From: Stappia sp. 28M-7
GTDB taxonomy: Bacteria > Pseudomonadota > Alphaproteobacteria > Rhizobiales > Stappiaceae
Direction: 5' to 3'
NCBI RefSeq assembly: GCF_014252955.1
Contig: NZ_JACMIA010000001.1
Span: 124,001 to 188,000 of the forward strand
Length of the DNA stretch: 64,000 nucleotides
The position numbers were made by a program, and so were the translations under genes. Under the pieces are notes generated by a model. The model searched no databases and had not been told where the DNA came from. It was given only the letters and a program-made list of their open reading frames with translations. Positions within the stretch are counted from its first letter, which is position 1, and the number at the start of each line of letters is the position of its first letter. Below are positions 8,139 through 16,843 of the stretch, piece after piece.

Positions 8139-8178
8139 GGCACCCGGCACCGCAGGCTGTGCTGCGGCGCCGGGTGCC
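8139..8178 (-). terminator. Strong hairpin downstream of the amidase/TRAP operon
   Basis: The 17-base arms 8139-8155 and 8162-8178 pair with a single mismatch around a 6-base loop. On the minus strand the stem is followed by GCCGTTTTCGG. The position, about 125 bp after the amidase stop and before the Coq7 start, fits an intrinsic terminator for the minus-strand catabolic operon. The T-run is short. Confidence 0.55.
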
Positions 8179-8303
8179 ATGTTGCGGCGATGGGGCGCCG
8201 TGCTCTGGCTTCCCGGTGCAGCCGGGAGCCCCGGCTTCCGGGCGCGGGGGTCTCCTTGCTGGCTTGGGTGCCAGTTTTGGGGTGGCGGGCATCAGCCCGG
8301 ACG

Positions 8304-9875
8304 TCAGGCGAGCATTTTCGCGATGACGCGCTCGACCTCGGCGGCGATGCGCAGCAGCTGCTCGTCGCTGCCGAAGGCGCCGGCAAGCTGGACGCCGATG
8401 GGCAGGCCGGCCGAATTGACGCCGCAGGGCAGGGTGATCGCCGGCAGGCCGGACTGGTTGAACGGCGTTGTGAAGCGGGTCAGCGCCGGATGCAGCGGCC
8501 GCTCGGCGCCGTCGATGATCACACTGGTCGCGCCGATCTTCGGGGCGGTGGTCGCGATGGTCGGGGTGATCAGCACGTCGACATCGGCGAATGCGGCCTG
8601 CAGCGCCTCGCGCTGCACCGTGCGCAGGCGCTGGGCCTTGACGTAATCGACGGCGGCGAGGAACTGCCCGACCTCGAGCCGCACCCGCACATCCTCGCCG
8701 AGCAGCTCGGGATGCTCCGCCAGCGCTTGCCAATAGGCCTGCGAGGCCTCGGCGCTGACCGTCTGGACGTGGATCGGCAGGCAGTTCTCGACCGCGCTCA
8801 GGGGCGTGGGGACGATGGCATGGCCTTCGCCGGCAAGCAGGGTGATCAGGGTCTCCAGGCGCGCAAGGATCTCGCCGTCGACCTCGTCGTAGAAGTGGTT
8901 GGTCGGCTTGCCGAAGCGCAGGCGCCCGATCTTCAGGTCGGACGGGGGGACGCAGGTCTCCGGCGCACGCCCCGCCATGACGGCGAAGAGGAGCGCGGCA
9001 TCGCGCACGTTGCCGGCAATCGGGCCGACATGGTCGAGCGACCAGGCGAGCGGCATCACGCCCTCGCGGCTGATGCTCTCGTAGCTCGGCTTGAAGCCGG
9101 TCGCCCCGCACAGCGCGGAGGGAAGGCGGATCGAGCCGGACGTGTCGGTGCCGACCGCTACCGGCGCAAGGCCGGCCACGACCGCACCGGCCGAGCCGGA
9201 GCTGGAGCCGCCGATGATGTGGCCGGGATGGCCGGGATTGGCGACGGCGCCGAAATGCGGGTTGATGCCGGTCGCGCCATAGGCGAGCTCGTGCAGGTTG
9301 GTCATGCCGCCGATCAGGGCGCCCGCCTTGCGCAGGTTGGCGACGACCGGCGCGTCGTCGTGGTCGAGGCTCGCCGGCATGGCCTTCGTGCCGCCGGTGC
9401 GCGGATAGCCGCGCACGAACATGTAATCCTTGACCGGCACCGGCACGCCGGCGAGCGGGCCGAGATCCTCGCCCTTCGCCGCGCGGTCGTCGAGATCGCG
9501 TGCCTCCTTGCGCACCAGGCCGGCGTCGAAGGCGGTGAAGAGGTTCATGTCGGCGACGGCTTCCGCGCGGGCGATATAGGCCTCGGCGATCTCCGACACC
9601 GAGACCTCGCCCCGCCGCACGCTGGCGGCAATGGCAAGGGCGGTGCCCGGCGCGCCGTCGCTCAAGGGCAGGGCGGCGGGCTTTTCGGCGGCGGCAGGAA
9701 GGCCGGCGGTAAACTGCGGCTGAGCGTCCTCATGCGGCAGGGCGGCGAACTGGCGCAGCTCCAGTTCGTTGACGCGCAGGCGCTCTTCCCACTGCGGGAT
9801 GCGGTCCAGATGGCCGTAGTCGCGGTACTGCGCGACGGCGCGAAGCAGTTCCGGCAGGTCCTTGCTCTTCCACAT
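8304..9875 (-). CDS. Amidase signature family hydrolase
   Basis: Cytoplasmic amide hydrolase with the Ser-cisSer-Lys triad. Lys149 is in PVKDYMF, the Ser cluster GGSSSGSA at 222-229, and the nucleophile Ser248 in GTDTSGSIR (242-250). The 523 aa length reflects an N-terminal extension of about 75 residues before the amidase core (MWKSKDLPELLRAVAQY onward), seen in some catabolic amidases. No gatB or gatC is nearby, so tRNA amidotransferase is unlikely. It is last in a minus-strand operon: DctP, DctQ, DctM, alpha/beta hydrolase, amidase. Together these suggest import and stepwise hydrolysis of an amide- or imide-containing compound. The substrate is unknown. Confidence 0.88.
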   Translation of the reverse strand: MWKSKDLPELLRAVAQYRDYGHLDRIPQWEERLRVNELELRQFAALPHEDAQPQFTAGLPAAAEKPAALPLSDGAPGTALAIAASVRRGEVSVSEIAEAYIARAEAVADMNLFTAFDAGLVRKEARDLDDRAAKGEDLGPLAGVPVPVKDYMFVRGYPRTGGTKAMPASLDHDDAPVVANLRKAGALIGGMTNLHELAYGATGINPHFGAVANPGHPGHIIGGSSSGSAGAVVAGLAPVAVGTDTSGSIRLPSALCGATGFKPSYESISREGVMPLAWSLDHVGPIAGNVRDAALLFAVMAGRAPETCVPPSDLKIGRLRFGKPTNHFYDEVDGEILARLETLITLLAGEGHAIVPTPLSAVENCLPIHVQTVSAEASQAYWQALAEHPELLGEDVRVRLEVGQFLAAVDYVKAQRLRTVQREALQAAFADVDVLITPTIATTAPKIGATSVIIDGAERPLHPALTRFTTPFNQSGLPAITLPCGVNSAGLPIGVQLAGAFGSDEQLLRIAAEVERVIAKMLA

Positions 9876-9888
9876 GGGGCGGCTCCTC

Positions 9889-10698
9889 TCAGCTGGCGGC
9901 GGCGGCGGGGGACGTCATCCGGCCTTCGACCAGGAAGTCGTGCAGGTGACGATGGTAGAGGTCCGGCTGGGTCTGCGGGCAGAAATGCCCGCCGGTCGGC
10001 AGCGTGGTCAGGACCGCGTTCGGAATGTTCTGCGCCAGCTCGTTCCACAGGTAGCGCGGGGTGATCGCGTCATCCTCGGCGCCGATCACCAGGGTGCGCG
10101 AGGAAATGCGCGGCAGCTCTGCGCGGGAATCGAAGTCGAGCAGCACGCCGATGCGGCTGGCGATGATCTCCTCGCTGCCGCTTTCCCCGACCGTCGGGGT
10201 CAGGGCCTCGGGCTCCTCGCCGAAATACCAGGGCGGGTAGCGGAACAGCCGGCCGAACTGCTCGTACGCCTCGAGCCCCAGTCCCTTGAGGACGGCGAGG
10301 CGCAGGCCGAACAGGCTGCGGAAATAGGCATCGCCATGCGCCCAGGAGGCGCTGAGCACCAGGTCGCCGACCCGCTCGGGACGGGTGAGGGCCATGGTCT
10401 GGGCGATGATGCCGCCGGTCGAATGGCCGACGATGGACGCGCGCTCGACGCCGAGATGGTCCATCAGGGCCAGCACGTCGTTCGCCATCAGCTCGACCGT
10501 ATAGTCGCTGGTCTGCGTCTCGCTGCGGCCGGTGCCGCGGTGATCATGCAGGACGACCTGGAAGTCGCGCGCCAGACGCTCGGCCTGGGCGCGCCAGAAC
10601 TCGCCGACGCCGCCGAGACCGGAGACGAGGAACAGGGGGCGTCCGTGCCCGAGCACCTCGTAGTGGAGCCGCCCGTTTTCGATATCTGCAAAGGCCAA
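9889..10698 (-). CDS. Alpha/beta hydrolase, RutD/haloperoxidase-like
   Basis: Classical alpha/beta hydrolase of 269 aa. The oxyanion region is LVSGLGGVGEFW (about 24-35), followed by HDHRGTGRSE, the nucleophile elbow GHSTGG with Ser93, the acid in VIGAEDDAITP, and the catalytic His in PTGGHFCPQTQPDLY near the C-terminus. The motif set resembles aminoacrylate hydrolase (RutD) and 3-oxoadipate enol-lactonase relatives; I cannot separate these by eye. It sits 13 bp upstream of the amidase and 97 bp downstream of the TRAP large permease, so it probably acts in the same pathway. Confidence 0.85.
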   Translation of the reverse strand: MAFADIENGRLHYEVLGHGRPLFLVSGLGGVGEFWRAQAERLARDFQVVLHDHRGTGRSETQTSDYTVELMANDVLALMDHLGVERASIVGHSTGGIIAQTMALTRPERVGDLVLSASWAHGDAYFRSLFGLRLAVLKGLGLEAYEQFGRLFRYPPWYFGEEPEALTPTVGESGSEEIIASRIGVLLDFDSRAELPRISSRTLVIGAEDDAITPRYLWNELAQNIPNAVLTTLPTGGHFCPQTQPDLYHRHLHDFLVEGRMTSPAAAAS

Positions 10699-10795
10699 TA
10701 CACACTTCCCGGTCTTGAGATGCCGGGAGCAGCCCGGCGCAATGCTTGCAAGGAACGGCAGCCTCGCGGCCGGGGGTGCCGGCCGCGGGGAGCGC

Positions 10796-12100
10796 CTACC
10801 GAAGCAGGTTCGGCAGGAACAGCACGAGCGAGGGAAACAGGATCATCACGGCGATGCGGACGATGTCGGCGAGAATGAACGGCGCGACGCCCTTGTAGAT
10901 TTCCCAGATGTCGGTGTTCTTCGATATGCCCTTGATGACGAAGACGTTCAGGCCGAAGGGCGGACTGATCATGCCGATCTCGACGGTCATGGTGACGATG
11001 ACGCCGAACCAGATCGGGTCGAAGCCGAGCTGGGTGATGATCGGATAGACGATCGGCACGGTGAGGATGACGACGGCGGCCGAGTCCATCACGCAGCCGA
11101 GCACCAGCATCACGGCGAGGATGACCAGCAGCGTGCCATAGGCGCCGAGATCGGCATCCAGCAGCACCTGCGCCACCTTCTGCGGCGTCTGGGTGATCGT
11201 CAGGAAGTAGCCGAACAGCAGGGCGCCGGCGAGGATCGTCAGGATCGCGGCCGCCGTGCGCACGCTCTCGGTCAGCGAGATGAACAGGCGCTCGAAGGAG
11301 AAGCGGCGCGAGGCGAAGGCGATGACGATGGCGCCGGTGGCGCCGACCGCGCCCGCTTCGGTCGGCGTGAAGATGCCGCCGTAGATGCCGCCGATCACGG
11401 TGAGGCAGAGCAGAATGATCGGGCTGAGCCGGGTGAGGCTGACGACGCGCTCGCGCAAGGGCGGCACGATGCCGGCCGGCGCGTCCTCGGGACGGCGCAT
11501 CAGCCACAGCCGCGCGGTCAGCATGTAGAAGGCGATGGCAATGATGCCCGGCACCACGCCGGCCATGAACAGCAGGCCGATGCTCTGCTGCGTCAGGAGC
11601 CCGTAGATGGCGAGCGCGATGGACGGCGGAATGAGCACGCCGAGCGTGCCGCCGGCGGCGATGACGCCGGTGGCCAGGCGCTCGGAATAGCCGTAGCGCT
11701 TCATCTCCGGCAGGGCGAGGCGGGTCATGGTGGCGGCGGTCGCAGCCGACGAGCCGCAGATCGCGGCAAAGCCGCCGCAGGAGGCGATGGTCGCCGCCGC
11801 GAGCCCGCCGCGGAATCCGCCGAACCACAGCTGGGCGGCGCGGAAGAGGTCGGCGCTGATGCCCGACGCGACCGCGACCGCACCCATCAGGATGAACAGC
11901 GGGATCAGGCCCATCGTGTAGTCGGAAAAGGTCGAGATGACCGAATGGGAGACGAGGCGGAAGGCCGGCTCGAACCCGGTCAGCAGTCCGAAGCCGATGA
12001 TGCCCGAGCTGCCCATGGCAAGGCCGATGGGCACGCGCAGCGCGCACAGCAGCAAGGTCAGACCGAACCCGAGGAACATCACGAGGTTGGTGTCCAGCAT
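10796..12100 (-). CDS. TRAP transporter large permease, DctM family
   Basis: Multi-pass inner-membrane subunit (434 aa, about 11-12 hydrophobic segments) that carries substrate using the ion gradient. Family landmarks: the PLFILMGAVAVASG segment, FAAICGSSAATAATM (the Gly-Ser-rich re-entrant loop), LGVLIPPSIALAIYG, GGIYGGIFTPTEAGAVGA, and EIGMISPPFGLNVFVIKG. It is encoded with its small permease (67 bp upstream) and binding protein. The substrate is likely an organic acid or amide linked to the downstream hydrolases (inference). Confidence 0.94.
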   Translation of the reverse strand: MLDTNLVMFLGFGLTLLLCALRVPIGLAMGSSGIIGFGLLTGFEPAFRLVSHSVISTFSDYTMGLIPLFILMGAVAVASGISADLFRAAQLWFGGFRGGLAAATIASCGGFAAICGSSAATAATMTRLALPEMKRYGYSERLATGVIAAGGTLGVLIPPSIALAIYGLLTQQSIGLLFMAGVVPGIIAIAFYMLTARLWLMRRPEDAPAGIVPPLRERVVSLTRLSPIILLCLTVIGGIYGGIFTPTEAGAVGATGAIVIAFASRRFSFERLFISLTESVRTAAAILTILAGALLFGYFLTITQTPQKVAQVLLDADLGAYGTLLVILAVMLVLGCVMDSAAVVILTVPIVYPIITQLGFDPIWFGVIVTMTVEIGMISPPFGLNVFVIKGISKNTDIWEIYKGVAPFILADIVRIAVMILFPSLVLFLPNLLR

Positions 12101-12167
12101 GTCTTGTCTCTCAGGGTCTGAAGTCGGGATCCGAAGTCGGGGACGGCAGGTGGGCGCGGCCGCCGGA

Positions 12168-12656
12168 TTACAGCGCCGGGTCGATGGGCTGTTCGTCGAC
12201 GAGATGGGCGGGCGGCCAGATGGTCTGGGCGAGCAGCACGGCGACGGAGGCGAGCGTCCCGAGCCAGGCGGCGAACTGGAACCCCCAGACCGACAGGCCG
12301 AGGTCGATGGTCAGGAGTCCGGCCTTCATCGTGTCGAGCACCTTGAAGAACAGGGCGACCGAATAGATGCCGACGATCACGAGGCTGAGAACGGTGCCGG
12401 TGCGCGACAGGATCCTGCGGGCGAGCGGGCCGGCGCGGCCCCAGAACACGTCCAGGCGGATATGGTCGTTGTAGTAGAAGGCGGCGGCCATGCCCCAGCA
12501 CACGACGATGCTGAGCAGCATGCGCGAGATCTCGAACTCGTCGGGAACCGGCGTGTTGATCAGGTAGCGCGTCGCGGCCGACACGGAGGTGAGAAGCGCC
12601 ATGGCGAGCAGCAGAACCGCTGGCACAGCTTCCAGGATGGTCTTCAGAATTCGCAT
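12168..12656 (-). CDS. TRAP transporter small permease, DctQ family
   Basis: 162 aa with four predicted membrane segments: about residues 5-28 (TILEAVPAVLLLAMALLTSV), 48-65, 86-106 (VLSLVIVGIYSVALFF), and 123-145. The DctQ-typical pattern ATRYLINTPVPDEFEISRML appears after the first segment. DctQ supports assembly of the large permease. The gene lies 42 bp downstream of dctP and 67 bp upstream of dctM, in the usual P-Q-M order. Confidence 0.92.
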   Translation of the reverse strand: MRILKTILEAVPAVLLLAMALLTSVSAATRYLINTPVPDEFEISRMLLSIVVCWGMAAAFYYNDHIRLDVFWGRAGPLARRILSRTGTVLSLVIVGIYSVALFFKVLDTMKAGLLTIDLGLSVWGFQFAAWLGTLASVAVLLAQTIWPPAHLVDEQPIDPAL

Positions 12657-12698
12657 GGCGCTTCTCGTTTTTCAGGTAGAGCCCGAAGCGGGCAGGCG

Positions 12699-13736
12699 TC
12701 AGTAGGCGGCGTCGTACTTTTCGAGCAGCGCCTTCAGGTCGCCGAACACCTTCTCGCCGTCGACGCCCTTGACCGCGACATCGGCGGCCCACTTGGCCTG
12801 GACGCCCTTCGCCAGTTCCTTCCACTCGCCGAGCTGCTCGTCGGTGAGCTTGTAGACGTCATGCTCCGGCTTGCCGAGCAGGACCTCGCGGCCCTCGTTC
12901 TCGAAGTCGGTCCAGGCGACGGGCAGCTTTTCCGACCAGTCGGCGCTGCAATGGCTGTCGATCACGGCCTTCTGCGCGTCGGACAGGCGCTCGTAGGACG
13001 ACTTGTTGATCAGGATCGCGGTCGCCAGCGAGTAGAGCGTCGTGTCCATGTGGTAGTGCAGGGTGCGGTCGGCGCCGAGCGCCTGGAGCAGCTTCCACGG
13101 GAAGGAGATCGCATCGACGACGCCGCGCTCGACGGCCTCGGCCGCATCGTTCGCCGACATCTGGATCGGCGAAGCACCGCCGAGACGGTAGAGCTCGGCC
13201 GCCATCACGTTGGGAGAGCGGATCTTCAGGCCAGCAAGGTCGGCCGGGCGCTCGATCTTCTTCTTGGCGTGGACGGTGCCGCCGCCGTCATAGAAGGTGT
13301 TGCAGACCTTGACGTCGGACATCTCGGTCTCGGCATAGGGCATGTACCACTCGTAGAGCGCACGCGAGCCGCGGTCGTTGGCCGAGACGAGGAACGGGAT
13401 TTCCGCCGCCGAGACGATGGGGAAACGGCCCGGCTCGATGCCGACCAGGTAGAAGGCGATGTCGACGATGCCGTCGCGCGCCATGTTGTAGTGGTCCTTG
13501 GCCGGACCCATCTGCTGCGCCGGGAAAATGTCGATGGCGATGGAGCCGTTCGACGCCTCGCCGATGGACTTCGCCCAGGGCTCCAGCACGCCGTAATGCA
13601 GCGCATTGTTGGTCGGCAGGTTGTGCGACAGGCGCAGCCGGACCTGCGCGTCTTCCGCCATGCTCGACGTGGTCAGGGCGCAGGCCCCCATCAGCGCGAC
13701 AGCCAGCGCGCCGGTGAACTTCTTGAACTTCCTCAT
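12699..13736 (-). CDS. TRAP transporter substrate-binding protein, DctP family
   Basis: Periplasmic solute receptor of 345 aa. A Sec signal peptide spans about residues 1-27 (MRKFKKFTGALAVALMGAC, cleavage near SMAED). Family motifs include LRLSHNLPTNNALHYG, AQQMGPAKDHYNMARDGIVDIAF, LAGLKIRSPN (the Arg that usually binds the substrate carboxylate), and DAAEAVERGVVDAISFPW. Start 13736 is chosen because AGAGGGAA lies about 10 bases upstream and it opens the signal peptide; the longer frame from 13790 adds no signal-like residues. It heads the operon and is divergent from the IclR gene, whose operator-like array lies between them. Confidence 0.93.
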   Translation of the reverse strand: MRKFKKFTGALAVALMGACALTTSSMAEDAQVRLRLSHNLPTNNALHYGVLEPWAKSIGEASNGSIAIDIFPAQQMGPAKDHYNMARDGIVDIAFYLVGIEPGRFPIVSAAEIPFLVSANDRGSRALYEWYMPYAETEMSDVKVCNTFYDGGGTVHAKKKIERPADLAGLKIRSPNVMAAELYRLGGASPIQMSANDAAEAVERGVVDAISFPWKLLQALGADRTLHYHMDTTLYSLATAILINKSSYERLSDAQKAVIDSHCSADWSEKLPVAWTDFENEGREVLLGKPEHDVYKLTDEQLGEWKELAKGVQAKWAADVAVKGVDGEKVFGDLKALLEKYDAAY

Positions 13737-13783
13737 AAGACCCACTTCCCTCTGGTTTGTTGGAAGGCACTCGAACCCTGGTT

Positions 13784-13868
13784 GTTCCACCCTTGGTTCC
13801 GCCAGGCGGGAGTTCCGTCAGGCGAAACAAGTTCCGTTTAGTGGAACTTTTGTATTGCAATGTGGAAC
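13784..13868. promoter_or_regulatory. Array of GTTCC/GGAAC half-sites, probable IclR operator region
   Basis: The divergent region carries six half-sites: GTTCC at 13784, 13796, 13812 and 13831, and GGAAC at 13843 and 13864. The best pair forms AAGTTCC-GTTTAGT-GGAACTT (13829-13849), perfect 7-base arms with a 7-base spacer. GTTCCGYCAGGCG is repeated directly at 13796 and 13812. IclR-family regulators bind such palindromes between themselves and their target operon. Confidence 0.6.
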
Positions 13869-13938
13869 AAATTTGTGATGATGAGAGTGCGGACGTCAAG
13901 CGCTTTTTGAACGGGCGCCTTGCCAGGGGGAGAAACAG

Positions 13939-14769
13939 GTGTCGGAGAAGACAGGCGAAGGTCGCGACCTTCTGGAGCGCCAGCTGCAGCTGCTGGAACT
14001 GGTCGCGCGCAATCCCGACGGGCTGGGCTTCAGCGGTCTGCAAAACGCGCTGGGCCTGCCGAAAGCCTCCGTGCACCGGCTGATCGCCGGGCTGGTGAAG
14101 GCCGACTGCATCGCCGTCGGCGGGCCCGACGGGGATGGCGAGGGCGAGAGCGGCGAGGGCACGGGGCGCGGGCGCAAGGTCTACATGCTCGGCAACCGCA
14201 TCCGCCGCCTGCTCGGCAGCGCTGTCGACCCGCAGCAGATCGTCGCCCTGTCGCAGACGGTGCTGCATCGCCTTGCCGAGGAGTTCAAGGAATCCGCCTT
14301 CCTGTCGGTGCTGCGCGGCGACCGCGTGGAGACCGCGGTGCTTGTGACCCCGGCCAAGGACGCGCACGGCTTCGTCAATCCCGGACGGATCATGCCGGCC
14401 CATGCCGCTGCCTCCGCCAAGGCGATCTTCGCCTATCGCGACGAGGCCGAATGGGACCGCATCCTCAAGCAGGAGCTCACCCCCCTGACCGACCTGACGC
14501 TGACCTCGCCGGCGGCGGTGAAGAAGGAGTACCGGGCGGTGCGCGAGAGCGGCATCGCCTATTGCCGCGAGGAGATCGACCGCGGGCTGATGGGCATCGC
14601 CGCGCCGCTGCACCTGCCGCAGATCGGCGTGATCTACGCCGTCTCCATCGTCGGCCCGAGCAACCGCATCCGCGAACACGACGAAAAGCAGCTGGAAGCC
14701 TCGCTCATCAGGGCGGCCGGCGAGCTGTCAGAGATTTTCACCGCCAATTTGAGGATCGACAGGGCGTGA
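13939..14769 (+). CDS. IclR family transcriptional regulator
   Basis: 276 aa regulator. The N-terminal winged helix (about 10-75) includes LELVARNPDGLGFSGLQNALGLPKASVHRLIAGL. The C-terminal GAF-like effector domain (about 95-270) has VLRGDRVETAVLV, MPAHAAASAKAIFAY, and GIAYCREEIDRGLMGIAAPL, the usual effector-pocket segments. An acidic Gly/Glu-rich insert (GGPDGDGEGESGEGTG) sits in the wing. The start is GTG at 13939 with AGGGGGAG upstream. It is divergent from the TRAP/hydrolase/amidase operon and overlaps the aspartate-dehydrogenase-like gene by 4 bp (GTGA), so it likely controls both directions. Confidence 0.92.
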   Translation: MSEKTGEGRDLLERQLQLLELVARNPDGLGFSGLQNALGLPKASVHRLIAGLVKADCIAVGGPDGDGEGESGEGTGRGRKVYMLGNRIRRLLGSAVDPQQIVALSQTVLHRLAEEFKESAFLSVLRGDRVETAVLVTPAKDAHGFVNPGRIMPAHAAASAKAIFAYRDEAEWDRILKQELTPLTDLTLTSPAAVKKEYRAVRESGIAYCREEIDRGLMGIAAPLHLPQIGVIYAVSIVGPSNRIREHDEKQLEASLIRAAGELSEIFTANLRIDRA

Positions 14770-15566
14770 CGGCAAACATTGCGATCATCGGTTTCGGGGG
14801 CATCACCCGGACGCTGCTGGCCTCGCTCGCCGGCAACAAGGCCGTGCGCGTCAAGAACATCGTGGTCCGCCCCGAGCGCATCGGCGCGCCGGACCACAGC
14901 TGGCAGGACGCCCGCTTCGTCGGCTCCATAGGGGAGCTGGATGCGGATGTGGACACGGTGATCGAGGCGGCCGGCCATGCCGGCCTGAGGCAGCATGCGG
15001 GCGACGTGGTGGCGAGCGGCGGCCGCCTGGTGCTGGCCTCGTCCGGTGCTCTGGCGGACGATGCGTTCCGAAAGGGGCTGGAGGCGACGGCGCGTGAAAC
15101 CGGTGCGGAGATCCATGTGGTCAGCGGCGCCATCGGCGCGCTCGATGCCCTGGCGACGGCGCAGATCGCCGGCCGGCAGGCGGTCCGCTATACCGGCATC
15201 AAGCCGAGCCGCGCCTGGCGCGGTACGCCGGCCGAGCAGTGCGTCGATCTCGATGCGCTGTCCGCTCCGACGACCTTCTTCACCGGCTCGGCGCGCGAGG
15301 TGGCGCAGCTCTACCCGGCCAATGCCAATGTCGCCGCGACTGTCGCCCTTGCCGGCCCTGGTTTCGACGAAACGACCGTCTCGCTGATCGCCGACCCGGG
15401 CGCGGTGATCAACCGACACGTGGTGGAGGCGGACGGCGTGCTCGGCAGCTTCCGCTTCGAGACGACCGCAACCCCCTTGAGCATCAACCCGCGCACCTCC
15501 GGCACGACGGTCTTCAGCATCCTGTCGTTCCTGAACAGCGGCTCCAACTCGGTGCGGCTGGTGTAG
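14766..15566 (+). CDS. Aspartate dehydrogenase-like NAD(P)-dependent enzyme (NadX family)
   Basis: 266 aa. The Rossmann start IAIIGFGGITRTLLASLAG (about 5-23) is followed by DVDTVIEAAGHAGLRQH (about 60-76) and the DUF108 catalytic domain with SGAIGALDALATAQ (about 120-133), LYPANANVAATVALAG (about 180-195), and a C-terminal NPRTSGTTVFSIL segment. These match archaeal and bacterial L-aspartate dehydrogenase, which interconverts aspartate with oxaloacetate and ammonia via iminoaspartate. The start is GTG at 14766, inside the IclR stop (4 bp overlap, translational coupling). Context with an amidase and hydrolase suggests a catabolic amino acid dehydrogenase rather than NAD biosynthesis. Specificity is not certain. 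Confidence 0.85.
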   Translation: MTANIAIIGFGGITRTLLASLAGNKAVRVKNIVVRPERIGAPDHSWQDARFVGSIGELDADVDTVIEAAGHAGLRQHAGDVVASGGRLVLASSGALADDAFRKGLEATARETGAEIHVVSGAIGALDALATAQIAGRQAVRYTGIKPSRAWRGTPAEQCVDLDALSAPTTFFTGSAREVAQLYPANANVAATVALAGPGFDETTVSLIADPGAVINRHVVEADGVLGSFRFETTATPLSINPRTSGTTVFSILSFLNSGSNSVRLV

Positions 15567-15661
15567 GGGGGGCTTCTAAAGGACTAGACTATTTAGAAAA
15601 TTACGAACACACTATTCTCGCATTAGAGCTTTGGTTCGATCATATTTTTAAGGTTTTGCAG

Positions 15662-16210
15662 ATGCCCAAACACTTGATGATCGCTGTCGACTGGTTCGGC
15701 CCCTATGACTTGGACAGTGCTCGCGAAGCGGCCAAGTCCGACTATGGGCATGCCCTCTATATGTGCCTTGGGCGTAGGCCCTATCAGCGCTCAAGAACAC
15801 TTCAGTATGTCGGTATTGGAAATGCTGTGCATACTCGCCTCACCGAAGAGCACCACAAGCTCCAACAAGTGACTCGTGAACGCCAGATCTGGCTGGGAGA
15901 GATCGTGACGGCCGAACCGTCTGGTAAGAAGCTGAAGGTCACCAGAGCAACCTTGGACTATGCTGAGTGGTTGCACGCTCGATTTCTTCAGCTTCCTTTA
16001 AATGAGAAAAAAACCAAGACCTTGCCTCCCCGCAGCGTTACGGTAATGAATCGCTGGTTCAAAACCGATTATGAGACAAAATATGAGAGGCGTCCCCATG
16101 CGGACTGGCCGGATCTTATAGATTATCCGGATTACGATCTTCCTGCTCGTCTTGTTTGGTTTGGGAATAGGCAGAGAATATTCCAGGCTCCAGGCTATGC
16201 AGATCCGTAA
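15662..16210 (+). CDS. GIY-YIG-like domain protein in an AT-rich islet
   Basis: 182 aa, not annotated by full-length similarity that I recognise, but the GIY-YIG nuclease pattern is visible: ALY (31-33), then YVG (49-51) after a plausible linker, Arg59 and His64 in TRLTEEH, metal-site candidate Glu102 in LDYAEWLHARFL, and Asn114 in PLNEKKT. The rest (PRSVTVMNRWFKTDYETKYERR onward) is unassigned. The ATG at 15662 follows AAGG by about 10 bases; upstream codons in frame contain no other ATG. The gene and its flanks (about 15,567-16,414) are clearly richer in A+T than every neighbour, with codons such as TTA, AAA and GAT, pointing to recent acquisition. Catalytic activity is not proven; many such stand-alone proteins are uncharacterised. 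Confidence 0.68.
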   Translation: MPKHLMIAVDWFGPYDLDSAREAAKSDYGHALYMCLGRRPYQRSRTLQYVGIGNAVHTRLTEEHHKLQQVTRERQIWLGEIVTAEPSGKKLKVTRATLDYAEWLHARFLQLPLNEKKTKTLPPRSVTVMNRWFKTDYETKYERRPHADWPDLIDYPDYDLPARLVWFGNRQRIFQAPGYADP

Positions 16211-16414
16211 TGTTATTTTTGTGTAGAGTTTACTGAAATATCGTCAGGAAACGATTAAGATTTATTTGTTATAGTCTAGGCAGGACTTTGCTGGTGAAAG
16301 ATCCGCTTGGGCACGGCAGGCGGAATGCTCCTTCCGATGGTTGCACGCGTTGCATCAATATCGGCCGACGTTCGAGATCTTTTGGGAAAGACAACACGTC
16401 GCTTCCGCTCGGTA

Positions 16415-16843
16415 TTAGAAATCGATGGTGACCGAGGGCACGTTGCGCTGGGCCTCGCCCTGGTAGACCGCCTCGATATTGTTCCCGTCCGGGTCGAGCA
16501 GGAAGGCGGCGTAGTAGCCTGGGTGATAGGCCCGCAGGCCGGGGGCGCCGTTGTCGCGGCCGCCATTCGCCAGCCCGGCGCGGTGGAAGGCGTCGACGCT
16601 CTCGCGGTCCTTCGCCTGGAAAGCGATGTGGTGCCGCCCGGTCAGGCTGCCCGATGCCGTGACGCTGTCGGGAGAGGAGACGACGAGTTCGTCCGCCATG
16701 AAGTAGCCGTTGCCCGTGCTGACCACAGGGATATCCAGCACCGACAGGACCGCCGTGTAGAAGGTTTCGCTCGCCTTCAGATCGTGCACCACAAGCTGGA
16801 TGTGATCGATCAGGCGGCCGCGATGCAGTCGGGTGGTTTCCAT
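16415..16843 (-). CDS. VOC (glyoxalase/bleomycin resistance) superfamily protein
   Basis: 142 aa single-repeat pair of the beta-alpha-beta-beta-beta fold. It begins LIDHIQLVVHDLKASETFYTAVLSVL (metal-ligand His in the first strand), continues with TGRHHIAFQAKDRESVDAFHRAGLANGG in the middle, and ends YAAFLLDPDGNNIEAVYQG with the last-strand Glu. Start 16843 (METTRLHRG) has AGAAGGAA upstream. It is a monocistronic unit between the AT-rich islet and the MocR gene. It may be a dioxygenase, lyase or resistance protein; VOC members cannot be assigned a reaction from motifs alone. Confidence 0.84.
   Translation of the reverse strand: METTRLHRGRLIDHIQLVVHDLKASETFYTAVLSVLDIPVVSTGNGYFMADELVVSSPDSVTASGSLTGRHHIAFQAKDRESVDAFHRAGLANGGRDNGAPGLRAYHPGYYAAFLLDPDGNNIEAVYQGEAQRNVPSVTIDF

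Noticed and set aside
8304..9875. Amidase as glutamyl-tRNA amidotransferase subunit GatA.
   Set aside because: No gatB or gatC nearby, and the operon context is catabolic import.
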